A stretch of DNA of 64,000 nt, from positions 16,306,601 through 16,370,600 of the forward strand of contig NC_064037.1 in assembly GCF_932526225.1 (NCBI RefSeq), written 5' to 3'. The stretch comes from Nematostella vectensis. Lineage: Eukaryota; Cnidaria; Anthozoa; Actiniaria; Edwardsiidae. This document shows, piece by piece, positions 13,501 to 23,944 of the stretch. The notes beneath the pieces were generated by a model. That model had not been told where the DNA came from. It did not search any database and saw nothing but the letters and a program-made list of their open reading frames with translations. How positions within the stretch are numbered: the stretch's first letter is position 1; each line of letters begins with the position of its first letter. The translations under genes and the position numbers were made by a program.

Positions 13501-14602
13501 TGGGACCACTTTAGGATGAACTTCGACAAAATTATTAGAAGGTTTGTCATCTTTAACAAATAAAAAAAAAGTATCGTTTAAAAATAATTCCCCCACCCCC
13601 CCACATAGTCCGCCCGCCCCACCCCCACCCTAGTCAAACTGCCCCACTTCCCTCTACTACCCCACTCCTCCTAAGTCCCCCCAACCTACCCCCTAGTCAA
13701 ACTGCCCCCCTCCCCTCTACCACCCACTTCTTCTAAGTCCGTCTTCTCCCACCCTGCCTTACCCTCTCTAGTCCCCCCTCCCCCACCCCTACTTTCCCTT
13801 AACCATGATCGTGTTTATGATCACTATGTCGTGGCTTCCACCCCCTCTCCTCCCACCTTGTTGTTCTCCCTGACGGTGTAAATAATCCCCAAACGAATGA
13901 TGATAATAAGCCCCTTTCTCTCCAGGACTGGTAAAGACGCTATGGAACTCGGCTACATGATCTCAGGGACCACGCGATCCTTCAACCATGAGTTCCATCT
14001 CAACGAGGTAGGGAAAGGCCGATCATTTGACGATTTGACCGCATTATCGCAACCTATCGCAAAGGGGTTTCCATATGATCGTGGTTTCCATATGTCGCGC
14101 ACGGTCTCAGCTAATGACCGCACACTTTCATCAATCTTCTATGTCCTATCTCGAGGTTTAAAGAATGTCACCTTCTCCTTTGTTATTGTTTATATTTGAA
14201 AATACAGCGGTTTATTTGCAAGTGAAATTCATAATAACCATCAACGATTGAAAACTAATATTTTATCAATGACATTTGATTGAAAGTTTCTCAGCTACTT
14301 GATTGAATTAGCCGATGGAAATGGATGCTTTGTGCGACTCGGCATTGAGCGGGAGCATAAAATGGATGTGCGATTGGCCTTCTTTTATATTTTGAATGAA
14401 TTTCTTTTAGCTTAAGCAATTCATAAAAGACCATGACGAGATCCTTGGGTCCCTACGAGCGAGCAAGAAGGCGATCGAAACGATTCAGTCTAATATCAAT
14501 TGGATGAAAGCACATGGAAAAGAAGTGACGAAATGGCTGCAGAAACAGACCACCAAGCGAGAGCGCAGAGCAGTTCAACACTACAGACACGTGGCATTCT
14601 AG
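1574..14602 (+). CDS. M1-family zinc aminopeptidase (aminopeptidase N / ERAP-like), multi-exon
   Basis: A membrane-bound metallo-aminopeptidase that would remove N-terminal residues from peptides at the cell surface or in the secretory lumen. Exons: 1574-2208, 2418-2691, 3620-3740, 4236-4378, 5653-5766, 6093-6227, 6379-6444, 6725-6790, 7391-about 7585, (8003 or 8072)-8154, 8705-8829, 8986-9041, 9500-9647, 9901-9974, 11492-11593, 13118-13291, 13401-13541, 13926-14007, 14411-14602. Residues 13-35 are a single hydrophobic anchor after a short basic N-terminus (type II topology). GAMEN exopeptidase motif at about 350-354; zinc site HELAH at 386-390 with the third ligand Glu409 exactly 18 residues later; the probable catalytic Tyr is in [12 protein letters not shown] (Tyr472). 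The C-terminal exons encode an ERAP1_C-like helical domain. Length about 985 residues, normal for the family. The exon 9-10 junction does not keep frame with canonical sites (see findings), so an extra micro-exon, a sequence error or a real lesion is possible. The exact subfamily (APN, APA, ERAP, TRH-DE) is not decided. Confidence 0.92.
2692..2826 (+). repeat. 14-bp minisatellite made of the splice donor of aminopeptidase exon 2
   Basis: About ten head-to-tail copies of GTAAGAGCACAAAG, with small variants, start exactly at the exon 2 / intron 2 border. Each copy recreates the AAAG|GTAAG donor. Reading on from the exon meets TAA six codons later, so only the first donor keeps the protein open. 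Confidence 0.95.
2985..3560. repeat. Diverged tandem repeat in intron 2
   Basis: The words CACACGTGACC and GCGTTCTCATTG recur every 45 bp or so with heavy divergence across the rest of aminopeptidase intron 2. It has no coding meaning. Confidence 0.6.
4131..4207. repeat. 20-bp tandem repeat, four copies, beside an acceptor
   Basis: Four near-perfect copies of TTAATATTAAAACCTGTTCT end 28 bp before the acceptor of aminopeptidase exon 4 (4236), so the array occupies the likely branch-point region. Confidence 0.9.
4423..4870 (+). mobile_element. Possible hAT-type MITE terminus and poly-C tract
   Basis: CAGGGGCGGATCCAGGATTT at 4423 resembles terminal inverted repeats of short hAT-like elements found in many animal genomes. 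A related word in reverse orientation (GATCCGCCCCT) occurs near 24385 and 46408. A run of about 25 C lies at 4703-4727. The right end is not defined, so the extent is approximate. Confidence 0.35.
6622..6720. repeat. Two diverged ~45-bp direct repeats carrying GTGAGT
   Basis: The word GTGAGTCACGC followed by TGACAGCACAT occurs twice in intron 7 of the aminopeptidase. The first copy is preceded by TTGAG, the same five bases that end exon 7 before its GTGAGT donor. Confidence 0.6.
6810..7385. repeat. GAT-rich microsatellite region
   Basis: Imperfect GAT/GATG repeats fill intron 8 of the aminopeptidase. They create long open frames rich in Asp and Met that are not genes. Confidence 0.9.
8158..8590. 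repeat. Diverged ~24-bp minisatellite starting at the exon 11 donor
   Basis: The word GTCACRCAATCCATCAT recurs about ten times with variants. The first unit begins at intron position +4, directly after the donor at 8155, and copies run across most of the intron. Confidence 0.7.
10072..10590. mobile_element. ~520-bp MITE-like element with terminal inverted repeats
   Basis: The left end CCTTAAGATCCAGGTTT and right end AAACCTCGATCTTAAG are inverted copies. The similarity extends inward through GCGGTTTGCCGT-type words. There is no transposase. The element lies in aminopeptidase intron 15. Confidence 0.6.
10621..11480. repeat. Two-level satellite (27-28-bp units inside 217-300-bp blocks)
   Basis: A leader beginning TTTCCCTT and containing ACTTTAGTTGTTGACAT occurs at 10621, 10921, 11138 and 11410. 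It is followed by a variable number of 27-28-bp units of the type ATGACTCGATGTCTTTATCG. Block lengths (300, 217, 272) differ by about whole numbers of the small unit. The last block stops about 12 bp before the acceptor of aminopeptidase exon 16 (11492). Confidence 0.9.
11703..12530. repeat. 21-bp minisatellite, ~39 copies
   Basis: Near-identical units (GCACGCAATTCACACTGGGA plus one base) fill part of aminopeptidase intron 16. Because 21 is divisible by three, several frames on both strands stay open for 260-310 codons. These are artefacts, not genes. Confidence 0.97.
12758..12801. repeat. Perfect 44-bp palindrome
   Basis: Two 21-base arms are perfect reverse complements around a 2-base centre (AA). 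The left arm begins GTGTGAGAATCGTAAC. It lies in aminopeptidase intron 16 and would form a stable hairpin in RNA from either strand. Confidence 0.9.
13575..13865. repeat. C-rich pyrimidine tract in intron 18
   Basis: This is low-complexity CCCCAC/CCCTCC sequence with a loose repeat containing CTAGTCAAACTGCCCC. It lies 60 bp or more upstream of the acceptor of aminopeptidase exon 19. No gene is visible. Confidence 0.7.
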
Positions 14603-14610
14603 CGTATACG

Positions 14611-15640
14611 AACCCGTTATATCGTTATAGCGGACATGAAAGGGGCCATATAATATACTCTGTTATGACTTGGGTCAGTTGACCCCCATTATTACGGGCA
14701 CGCAAGGGACAAGGAAATGAAATCTGCTATTATTGGGTTCAGTAGAGCCCCGCTATAACGGGCAAGGAAGAGAGATGGGAATGTGTTTTGTTATGACGGG
14801 AATCAGTTCACCGCCCCGTTTTAACGGGCACGCTAGGGACAAGGGAATGTTTTCTGTTATGACCGGGTGCAGTAGAACCTCGCTATAACGGGCACGCTAG
14901 GGACAAGGGAATGTTTTCTGTTATTTACGGGTGCAGTAGAACCCCGCTATAACGGGCACGCTAGGGACAAGGGAATGTTTTCTGTTATGACCGGGTGCAG
15001 TAGAACCCCGCTATGACGGGCACGCTAGGCACAAGGGAATGTTTTCTGTTATGACCGGGTGCAGTAGAACCCCGCTATAACGGGCACGCTAGGGACAAGG
15101 GAATGTTTTCTGTTATGACCGGGTGCAGTAGAACCCCGCTATAACGGGCACGCTAGGGACAAGGGAATGTTTTCTGTTATGACCGGGTGCAGTAGAACCT
15201 CGCTATAACGGGCACGCTAGGGACAAGGGAATGTTTTCTGTTATGACCGGGTGCAGTAGAACCTCGCTACAACGGGCAAGCTAGGGACAAGGGAATGTTT
15301 TCTGTTATGACCGGGTGCAGTAGAACCCCGCTATGACGGGCACGCTAGGGACAAGGGAATGTTTTCTGTTATGTTTGGATAAAATAGCACCCCGCTATAA
15401 CGGGCACGCTAGGGACAAGGGAATGCGTTCTGTTATGTTTGGATATAATAGCACCCCGCTATAACGGGCACGCTAGGGACAAGGGAATGTTTTCTGTTAT
15501 TTACGGGTGCAGTAGAACCTCGCTATAACGGGCACGCTAGGGACAAGGGAATGCGTTCTGTTATGTTTGGATACAATAGCACCCCGCTATAACGGGCACG
15601 AAAGGGGATCCTAAAGAGGTCCGTTATGCCAGGTTTACTG
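14611..15640. repeat. 64-bp satellite directly after the aminopeptidase stop codon
   Basis: About 15 copies of a 64-bp unit containing GTAGAACCCCGCTATAACGG and GCTAGGGACAAGGGAATG. Degenerate copies begin within about ten bases of the TAG at 14600-14602, and the last ends near 15640. CAGTAGAACCCCGCTATAACGG resembles the terminal repeat of pogo-like DNA transposons (CAGTNGAACCYC...), so the satellite may have grown from a MITE end. It would lie in the 3' UTR if the AATAAA at 16123 is used. Confidence 0.9.
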
Positions 15641-17183
15641 ATTGGCAGGGCTCGACTGAGCTATAAATAGCTAAAACTTATTTTTAATGCATGCATGATC
15701 ATTAAATACTTGTGTATGTCGTTGAAATACCTTACAATGACAGAACATTACTACCAGAATCGCTAGAATATGAGTAGAAAAGAAAAACCAAAACAATTCC
15801 TTAACCCCCAGCAACCGAGAGGTCTAACATCTTTCCAGCCAGCAAAAAAAACGGGCTGCGGAACAAATATTTGGCGGAACAGATCCGTTTTGTGCCCTTG
15901 AATTGATCGGGATTCTTCCGGGCAATCTTCACATAGAAGACAACATTTACTTTGGTTTTATAATTATTTATTCTTTAAGTATATTTGCCTTGAAAAAGGA
16001 ATTGTATATTCTGTAACAAAATTACAGTACGACAATAGAGAAGTACAAATGTACTTTGTATTGTACAAATTATTCTCTAACTGTTTACAGACAGTTATAC
16101 TAGCAATTGTATGAGCCTGATAATAAATGCTTCATCAAACACAGTCTCATTTGATCCATTCTTTAGTTTTAATTATTTTCTCGATAACATACGAATCAAG
16201 CAATCTTTTGCATAGATCAATAAATTAGATATCGACTAGATATATTTGTGTGTTTGTAATTGTTGCGTTTGGAACCTTTCACTCCTATCCCTCCCTTTCG
16301 TCTCCGCAGTATCGCACACTCCACCCTAGATCAGCATCCTTACTAAAGTCAAGTATTATATATATATTGGCAAACCTAGCTTTTCTAAGATTGGATATTC
16401 TTTTTTAACAAAATAAACTTTTGGCCAGGCCAACGGGTTATCGACCCGTTGTCGAGTTTGAAAAACAAATTTTGATTACCATAAATAAAATCATTGTTTT
16501 CTCTCTTGAAGCTGGTGTCGTACTCTGTGTATGTGACTTTGTTCGCGACATTGGCCTTCTGCACTATAGAGTCTGTCTAGAATACATGATTTATCTCAAA
16601 GTCCAAATTGAGACGAAACGGGAAACGTCATAAAAGAAGTGTGGGTGTCGAGCCATTTCGTGTAAAATAATTATATCTGTGTATGTACGACTTAAGACGA
16701 TCTGCTCTTTGTCGACCCATCCCGTATAAAAAAGTGTACGTGTCATTCCGTGACTTTTTCAATAAGCTCCCTAATCCCCCATTAATCACAGACGAGGATT
16801 CCGCATTGAAATCTATTGAGCCCTAGCATCAGTATCATCAACACAGCTATTGCGTAATCTGAACTACTCTTTATCATGCCTGGCCTTTCTGGCCTGGAAA
16901 ATGAAATCCGGTAAAAAATGCAAGTACTGGATGAAAGGGTCCCAGACAGTAGCTATATAGCTTTAAAAACAAAAAACTCTCCAATTTCCTGCTAGCAGAG
17001 GCCTCTTTTCTTTGTAATTCGCTGGGCTGGCGTCTGCTAGCAGGAAACAAACTGTGTAAATTCAGCGGGTTGTCAAAGGCTGGCACTTTACGCAGCTATT
17101 AAAGTCGCAAATCATCAGAATAGAGCTACCGCTTACTATGCAAGGAGGTGTTATAATATTCATTGAAATAGATACGGTATTAG
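15641..17183. other. Gene-free interval between the aminopeptidase and the GPCR
   Basis: AT-rich with no supportable exon. A candidate polyadenylation signal AATAAA at 16123-16128 could serve the aminopeptidase. Short inverted words (CTGCTAGCAG type, about 16990-17045) sit near the 3' end of the GPCR. Confidence 0.5.
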
Positions 17184-18314
17184 CTACGCGCATATATCAT
17201 CGCTGACAGAATACCTTTTACCATTATTAACCTGGCCTTGGTGCTTCCAGGAAGGGCTGATTGATACCATATTTTCAGCCTCAGGTTCAATGCTGTCCAA
17301 CTGGAAACTATTTGGCGAGCGACTCGTCGTCTTTCGACTCGACCTTCGCGACGATCCCCTTCGAATCGTCAGGTGCCAGCGGCATTTCACCATATCCTTG
17401 AAAGAAGATCTGAACTGACCGCTGTAGAAACAGTAGAGTATGGGGTTGACTGCGCTGTTGATGATTATTATCAATTGGGTGAGTTTCCAGATTTCCAGTC
17501 CTTCGTACACGAAGAAGTACCGCAGTGCACGCACCAAGATAAAAGGAGTCCAGCACGAGACAAAGATCAAAGTTACCACCGCTAACATTTGGGTAACTTT
17601 ACGCTGTTTCGACTCAACAGCGGAAACGGACTTCCCGTGCGCGTGCTTCTTCAAGAAACTAAAAATCTTCCAGTGCGCCCAGACCATGAATACAAGCGGG
17701 ATGCAGTAGATTATGACCGCGTGGATGGCGTAGTAGATCTGTCTCCCGTCATCCCCCCATGTCACCCTGTTTACGCACAGAGTTTTCCCGGTGTATGGAT
17801 GCTGAACGGCAGAGTAACCGTACAATAGAGGGGCGCAGATGATGGCGGACACGACCCAAATGAGCTTGCAGATGATCGTCCTCCGCTCAATCCTCTGACT
17901 CCGAGCCAAGCCCTTCGCGGCGACACTGCGCAAGCGTTCATAGCTTATCGCGACGAGGGTTAAAATCGACGCAGAGTACGACGTCTCTACTAAGAATCCT
18001 TGCAGCTTGCACAGAGGATTTCCTCCGACCCAGTTCTCGGTGAAAAAATAAACGAAATCAAACGTTGTGAGGAATGTAAATAAGAGATCTGCGATAGCTA
18101 AACTTGCAATGTAAACAAGTAAAATGGAGGTAGTGATGCGGTAGTTCTTGTAGCATGTTAGTAGAGCCATTATATTACCCAATACAGCTACGATATAAGT
18201 CACCAAGTACAGTAAACTGTATCCTATCAGTATTGACAGAGGAGTGTTCTCGATGTTTGTGCTAGGGCCCGTAAGGTTGCCAATAGCGGCCGTGAGATTC
18301 CTTAAGAGTGCCAT
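17184..18314 (-). CDS. Class A (rhodopsin-like) G protein-coupled receptor, neuropeptide-receptor-like
   Basis: A single-exon 376-residue seven-helix receptor of the plasma membrane that should couple an extracellular ligand to heterotrimeric G proteins. Two N-glycosylation sites (NLT at 6 and 13) lie in the short N-terminus. TM1 carries GN at 46-47; TM2 has LAIAD with Asp76; Cys102 and Cys180 should form the usual loop disulphide; the DRY box is replaced by YER (125-127); TM6 has CWTPF at 254-258; TM7 has NSAVNPILY at 286-294. The Ser/Arg-rich tail has many possible phosphorylation sites. General pattern resembles peptide receptors (RFamide, galanin, allatostatin type), but the ligand cannot be read from the sequence. 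It is antisense to its neighbours and intronless, which is common for expanded cnidarian GPCRs (family knowledge). The start is the first in-frame ATG, ahead of both glycosylation sites. Confidence 0.94.
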   Translation of the reverse strand: MALLRNLTAAIGNLTGPSTNIENTPLSILIGYSLLYLVTYIVAVLGNIMALLTCYKNYRITTSILLVYIASLAIADLLFTFLTTFDFVYFFTENWVGGNPLCKLQGFLVETSYSASILTLVAISYERLRSVAAKGLARSQRIERRTIICKLIWVVSAIICAPLLYGYSAVQHPYTGKTLCVNRVTWGDDGRQIYYAIHAVIIYCIPLVFMVWAHWKIFSFLKKHAHGKSVSAVESKQRKVTQMLAVVTLIFVSCWTPFILVRALRYFFVYEGLEIWKLTQLIIIINSAVNPILYCFYSGQFRSSFKDMVKCRWHLTIRRGSSRRSSRKTTSRSPNSFQLDSIEPEAENMVSISPSWKHQGQVNNGKRYSVSDDICA

Positions 18315-20193
18315 CTTCAGTTGTTTTGAAGGAAGACTTGCTAGAGTAAGAAGTTGAGATGTATCACCGCGTGAAGTCAGCTAGAACTGTCGCAACTCAA
18401 ATCATCGCCACCCCTTCTACAGGGTCAGATATCAAGCTGCGCACGACCCGGAGATCGAAAGATAATAGTATGGTTAACCAGTAACTATCACAGCTTTCCA
18501 CCCGCGTAACCCTAAAATATCATCAAATACATCCTGTCACTGCCACGCCGCGGGCATTTGCATAGCTTGTTTGTAAGCTCGTGGTTTAAATAAACAGTTC
18601 ATGGAATTAGAGAGTTAATGACGCATGTATTACGTGACTGGAGTTTGTTTGCCTTGCTCGGCTCATTGAGCACCCGGTCAAACCCTAATGCTGAAATTGA
18701 AATTTCATTTGTTTTTTTTTTATCTACTTGTTATTGATTGGTGCATATCCTAAAAATATGCATGCTTATAAACGCTTTTAGAGACATGACTGTTCGCTAA
18801 TAAATCTTATTGCGATGAGAGCATAACTATGCGACGTCTTGATAATTAGTTAGACCAAGAGACGCTGTCAAAGAAAACAAAATAATTCAAGAAATTTAAA
18901 TGCAACCTAACATCGAAGGACTTAAAAGATAGGAAACAGCAATCTTTTGGTGTTAAATTATTAGACACCTTTTATGATTCCCAAAGAGTCGCTAACAGGC
19001 AAGGGGATTTTTTTATTATTTCAAATATCAATACATAGATAAATGTTTCCTCTATCTAAATAGAGATAGAAGGTCATTTGTTCTTCTAGGTAGCGTTTTC
19101 TCGCGTTATTAAAAAAATTTAAAAGCTACCGCTCATTTAGCTCAGTAAGACCTTAAAGCGGCTACCCCTCATTTAGCCACTGATGCGAACAAATATATAT
19201 TAGAGAAACAATTAACCTAAATATCTTATCATATTTTAACCTTTTAGAAATTTAGGATTTGTTAATACTCTTTTTAGTTGTTTTGTTTATCTTTGGGAAA
19301 AACACTCAAAAAAAAATCATGCTGTTTTTTGAGAAAGAAAGAAGTAACTTATCTGTGGTTTGCTCTTTTCTAATTAAACATGTTTTTGCTAGTCCTGTAT
19401 TATATGTTTAGAAAATTCACCGAAATCATTAAGACACGTATCGTATTAAAGTGTATTGTTCTATAGTATGTCGCAAATTTACTAAAATCTGGTTGATGGA
19501 TGGAGCTTTTATTAATAAGATAGACTGATAAAAAATACTAAGATTACAATAAAATGATAAAGATATCGACTATACAATATGTATCCATGTTCTTTACGGG
19601 CTGTGTGACATAATTTGTGCGTATTACTGGTTTTCGCCGCTCCCATATTGAATCCTAGCAAACATGATTAGCAATGCGGCATATAATAATAACACCTTCT
19701 TGCTAACCATTTGATTTTTGTGGTTGCTTGCGGTTACCAATAAGAGATTATATCCTAGCTGCATGCGAGGTTCAAATCTACCGGAGAAACAGCCACTCAA
19801 GATAAGCTTATTATGCATAAACAAATAGTATTAAGAAACATTGAAGAATATATGGGAAAATAACACCCTACCAATATCATTTCCAGGCCGAACCGTTAAA
19901 CCTTTGAAAAATCTTTTGTCTTTATTGAAGCCCAAGTTAGTTGGGGTAGACGTTTAGCTTTTTGGCGCCAAATCACCGCGCCCAACTCCACTCCTCCATA
20001 TGCGATTTACCGCGCGCACCGCGCAACATATGGCGGGAAAGAATACCTTTTCCGGTTTTCATTAATTTGCTATCTGTGGAACGTTCGTTTTAGCGCCTGG
20101 GCGCGTTTTATTTCTTTATTATATAGTTGCAAGTCGATAGAAGTAACGAGAAACAACAGTTTTTGAAGTTAATCGCTGAAACAACAATTTAAG
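18315..20193. other. Gene-free interval upstream of the GPCR
   Basis: No convincing exon on either strand. It presumably holds the GPCR promoter (minus strand) and, at its right end, the GC-richer probable promoter of the small membrane-protein gene at about 19960-20190. Confidence 0.5.
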
Positions 20194-20226
20194 ATGAACA
20201 TTTTGTCTCGCTATTTTGGTGTCGAG
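20194..20226 (+). other. Possible 5' leader exon end with short upstream ORF
   Basis: An ATG followed by ten codons (MNILSRYFGVE) runs straight into GAG|GTGAGA, a good donor. It cannot be joined in frame to the downstream coding exons. If spliced to the AG at 20470-20471 it would form a 12-codon upstream ORF whose TGA overlaps the main ATG at 20474 (ATGA). This is speculative; it could also be chance. Confidence 0.25.
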
Positions 20227-20473
20227 GTGAGAAGTTTTGTAATTGCTCAACATAATCAAGCTTTGCCATTTTTATCAGCGATTTGTTTGAATCAGTGTTT
20301 ACTTGAAGTGTCTCAAAGGACTACATTCAAACGCCAGTAATGCCGCGCGCGGTTTGCCTCTGAACGCGACTTTTGGTCATAGCGAGCGAGCGTAGAACTT
20401 CTAAACGCACGCGCTGTTAGATCTCGTCATAACGGTTATCAAAACTTCGATTGCACGGAATGGATCACTAGCC

Positions 20474-23320
20474 ATGATCTGGCTTATTGTGAGCTCTGTT
20501 TTGGGTACAATTCTAGGAATCGCAAAGTACTATTTTTTCCCCGAACTCGACTTATTCTATCTACCAAGACTTATATCTGGACACACCTGGGATGGTAAGT
20601 TCGTAATCAAATATACTGAAACTACAAACTTCCTAGGATTAGGATCTCTGACATTGATACAATATCATAGAGTGGGTTTAAAGATGGACAGGTATAAGAT
20701 ACAAATATAACTTTTTTTCCTATGTGTATTGAACACTGAAAATTTTCGAGATAATAGAAACGTATACACTACACACCTCCTACAAACCATCCCGACACTG
20801 TGGTGAAAAAAAAGAAAAATATCTATAATCTAAATAAATTTATTTTGAATTTTTGCGCGCGAAAAAATGCCGGCGTATTTGCAGTCACATTTCTGCGCGG
20901 TTGGAGATTTGAAATAGCAAATTGCTGAACGAAGACTTGCTCTTACTTTCTAGCTCGTCTTTTTTTTCTTTCCGCTTGTTTTGAGCCGAAAACCTATCAA
21001 AGTGAATTCATCTTTTGATGAAGTACTCTGAACAATAGCTGCTCTTGGATCAAAATTGTGAAAAAAAAGAGATTGCAGAGTTCGATTTTAGAGTCGTTCG
21101 TTGGGTTTTGCCGTGAATGAATCGTTTTGAAAGTTCACTAAACTTTTAGAAATCCATCAAAGTCCACTGAATCGAGAAACTGTAGGAAGAAACTGTTAAA
21201 ATCCGATATTTTATATGAACTTATCTACGCATGGTGATGAAAAAAAGGGTTGTCTGGTTGTTGATAAGGTAAAACGAGGATTTTCCTAAAACACCCGGGA
21301 AAGCAAATGGCGCTTTATTGACTTCTCCAAGACCTGTGCATTTGATATCTAGCTTGAATGGGAAGAAAAGGAGATTAAAAACAAAGGCAAAGAAGTAATT
21401 CATACTTGATGATGAGTTGATTAATTGTCTTGTATGACATTTTGTTGCTCTATTTGTGGATCTAGTTGATTCAAAAGTTGTAAATATTCGCTCAAAAACA
21501 CGTCATATTCTTTATCAAATCTCCCCTTACATTTTATAGCACATTGAGGAAGTCCTTTTCCGTAATTTTGATGGAAAACTGCAAATGAAATTACTGTATT
21601 TTACCAGACTAACCGCGCACGGAAGTGATAGATATTTTTTTCCGACAAATAAAATGGCTCTGTTTTACCAACTTCTAATTCATTTTGCCGGCTATTTTTA
21701 GTATTTTTAGACATCGTTAGGTCGAATTTGATGTTATTTGGGACTGATGATTATTATCTTTTGATAATACGGAGTCTTTTTATGGGTTTTTCATTTTGAG
21801 GTAGAAAACCGAAAATAATAGTTGCGTTAATGTTAGAGGCTCCGCACAGCTCGGAGGTCTACTGACAACTAAAGCTATTTTACCTATGGGCACGCGCCTT
21901 TTATACCGCAGGCCCTTCTTTCAAATGATTATGAGAGCTTAAGATATGAAGATTTTCATATTAAGAGCTAGTCTCAAGTTCCTAAGGCATTATTGACTAA
22001 AATGGAAGTATGTTAAAATTCGCATTTACCCCCTCCCCCTCTGAATACACCATCAGTAGATAGGTAATGTTTTTTTTATATCCCAGTAGCCGCGCTACTA
22101 ATCGCCGGGGGGTCGCCATCAGACAGGTCTCCACCACCAGGTAAGTAGTCACGTGATCACTAGAGACGAGAGGGGAATGAGACATCGTGAATTTTGTTAA
22201 GATCACTCTGCCTTGTTTTCTTTTTTTTTATTCACTTGCTGTTTGCAGCTCTTGAGTATTCCGGCTCAGAACACTCAACTCACTCCACTCTCCCATGGGT
22301 AGAGACGCTCTTTACAGGTTCACCAGGTAACAGACAACAATAACAAAAACAATATTACTAGAAATAATGACAACAGCAACCAACAAGAAAAATAATATCA
22401 ACAGCCTGAGCAAATACCTTCTAGGCAATATCTTTAACCCTGGGATGATGTGGTGGTAAACGGGATGTTATTCCCGGGGGGAGGGGGGGGGGGGCTCTTT
22501 AGGGTAAAAGTGATAGGGATGCTCGTCGGGAAATTTGAAAAAGACCGCTTAAAAATAACTGCACGACCAAAATTGCTACCCTAAAAATACCTCAGAAGCC
22601 TTAAAAACATTTCTAAGAGAATAGCCTATTTTTTTCTCGGATACCCCTAAAAAATACCTCAGAAGCCTTAAAAACATTTCTAAGAGAATAGCCTATTTTT
22701 TTCTCGGATACCCTCTAAAAATACCTCAGAAGCCTTAAAAACATTTTTAAGAGAATAGCATATTTTTTTCTCGGATACCCCTAAAAAATACCTCAGAAGC
22801 CTTAAAAACATTTCTAAGAGAATAGCCAATTTTTTTCTCGGATACCCTTAAAAATACCTTAGGCCTGATTTAGACCCCTAAAAATACGACGAACATCCCT
22901 ATCAGGTCGACATGGGAAGAACCCCCCGGGATGTAATTACTCGTGCGCTACTAGGGCCGGGTTGTCGAAAAGCCTCGGTCGATACGCCAAAGCCTCAGTT
23001 TGGTATTTCCCGCTATGACCTCACTCTCGGTTAGGAAGTAGTTATTATTGACGTTCTCGTTTTCTTGTTTTGTTCATATTTTTTCAGTTGAGCTAACTCC
23101 TAACACCACAGCTCTCACCTCCTCGTCCCATTCCACCGAAATCACAACGTGGCTCGACTCGCTAGTCTGGGGAGGACTGGTCACTATAACAGCAGTAGCT
23201 ATGGTAACGGTGACCATTTACTTTACCAAATGGCGATGTCAGGAGAACTGTGACTGCGAGTGTGCTTCGTGCAAGAGGTCAAGAGACGAGGCTTCCCCTG
23301 CCCAGCCAGAGCTAGCCTGA
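20474..23320 (+). CDS. Proposed small membrane protein of unknown function (143 aa, three exons)
   Basis: Exons 20474-20594, 22249-22326 and 23088-23320 join with both introns in phase 1 and canonical GT/AG ends, giving 143 codons plus stop. The N-terminus (MIWLIVSSVLGTILGIAKYY) is hydrophobic and could be a signal peptide or signal anchor. The middle is rich in Ser/Thr with one NTT glycosylation site. A second hydrophobic segment of about 23 residues (starting LVWGGLVTITAVAMVTVTIY) is followed by a short Cys-rich tail (RCQENCDCECASCKR). I recognise no family. The third exon is the best supported; the link to the first exon rests on phase and splice consensus only. The 3.2-kb zinc-finger promoter region follows. 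Confidence 0.55.
22477..22928. mobile_element. MITE-like element with inverted ends and internal tandem repeat
   Basis: The left end (CCCGGGGGG..., then TGATAGGGATGCTCGTCGG) and right end (CGACGAACATCCCTATCAGG..., then CCCCCCGGG) are inverted copies. The interior, about 22573-22868, is four tandem copies of a unit of roughly 70 bp containing CCTTAAAAACATTTCTAAGA. A matching right end recurs at 51485-51550. It lies in intron 2 of the small membrane-protein gene. Confidence 0.7.
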
Positions 23321-23492
23321 GCTAACAAAGGCTTCATAGTGACATTACTCTGATTCACATTACCATTAAAAAAAGCTTTTCTCTTACAAACGAATAGAAT
23401 TGAATCTAAAAAAATAATTTTGTTGTTGTTGAGATTAATGGGGGCCTTCTTTGGTACCTGCCTATCCCTCTTCGTAAATGACGGTCGAATGG

Positions 23493-23680
23493 ACAAAAGC
23501 TCAAAAACGAGTGTCAAACGGACAAAAGCGCGAAAACGATCGTCAAAAAGACCAAAGCGGAAAAATGAACGTCAAACGGACAAAAGTGCGAAAACGAGCG
23601 TCAAAAAGACAAAAGCGGAAAAAACGAACGTCAAACGGACAAATCAAAACGAGCATGGAACGGACAAAAGCGCAAAAAAT
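23493..23680. repeat. ~30-bp tandem repeat
   Basis: Units built on AAACGGACAAAAGCGCGAAAA and AACGAGCGTCAAA alternate six to seven times. The repeat lies about 170 bp after the stop of the small membrane-protein gene and may be in its 3' UTR. The Lys-rich ORFs across it are artefacts. Confidence 0.85.
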
Positions 23681-23944
23681 TCGAGGATAGTAGCTTACAA
23701 GAAATTAAAGCACAGTATTTTCAAGCCTGAGCACATCTTTAGATCACTTACATTTCAGCATAAATATCACTTATCTATTTGTACCTTTGCGTCATTTCTT
23801 TTTTTTTAACATATTCTTTCACCATTTACTGATTTATAAGCGATATAGAAGGGGATGGGACCATCGTACTATCGTATCAAATTTTTGACAGTCCTTCATA
23901 ATTGAACATGAAGAAACAAGAAACATCACTGGCTGACTTGGGCT

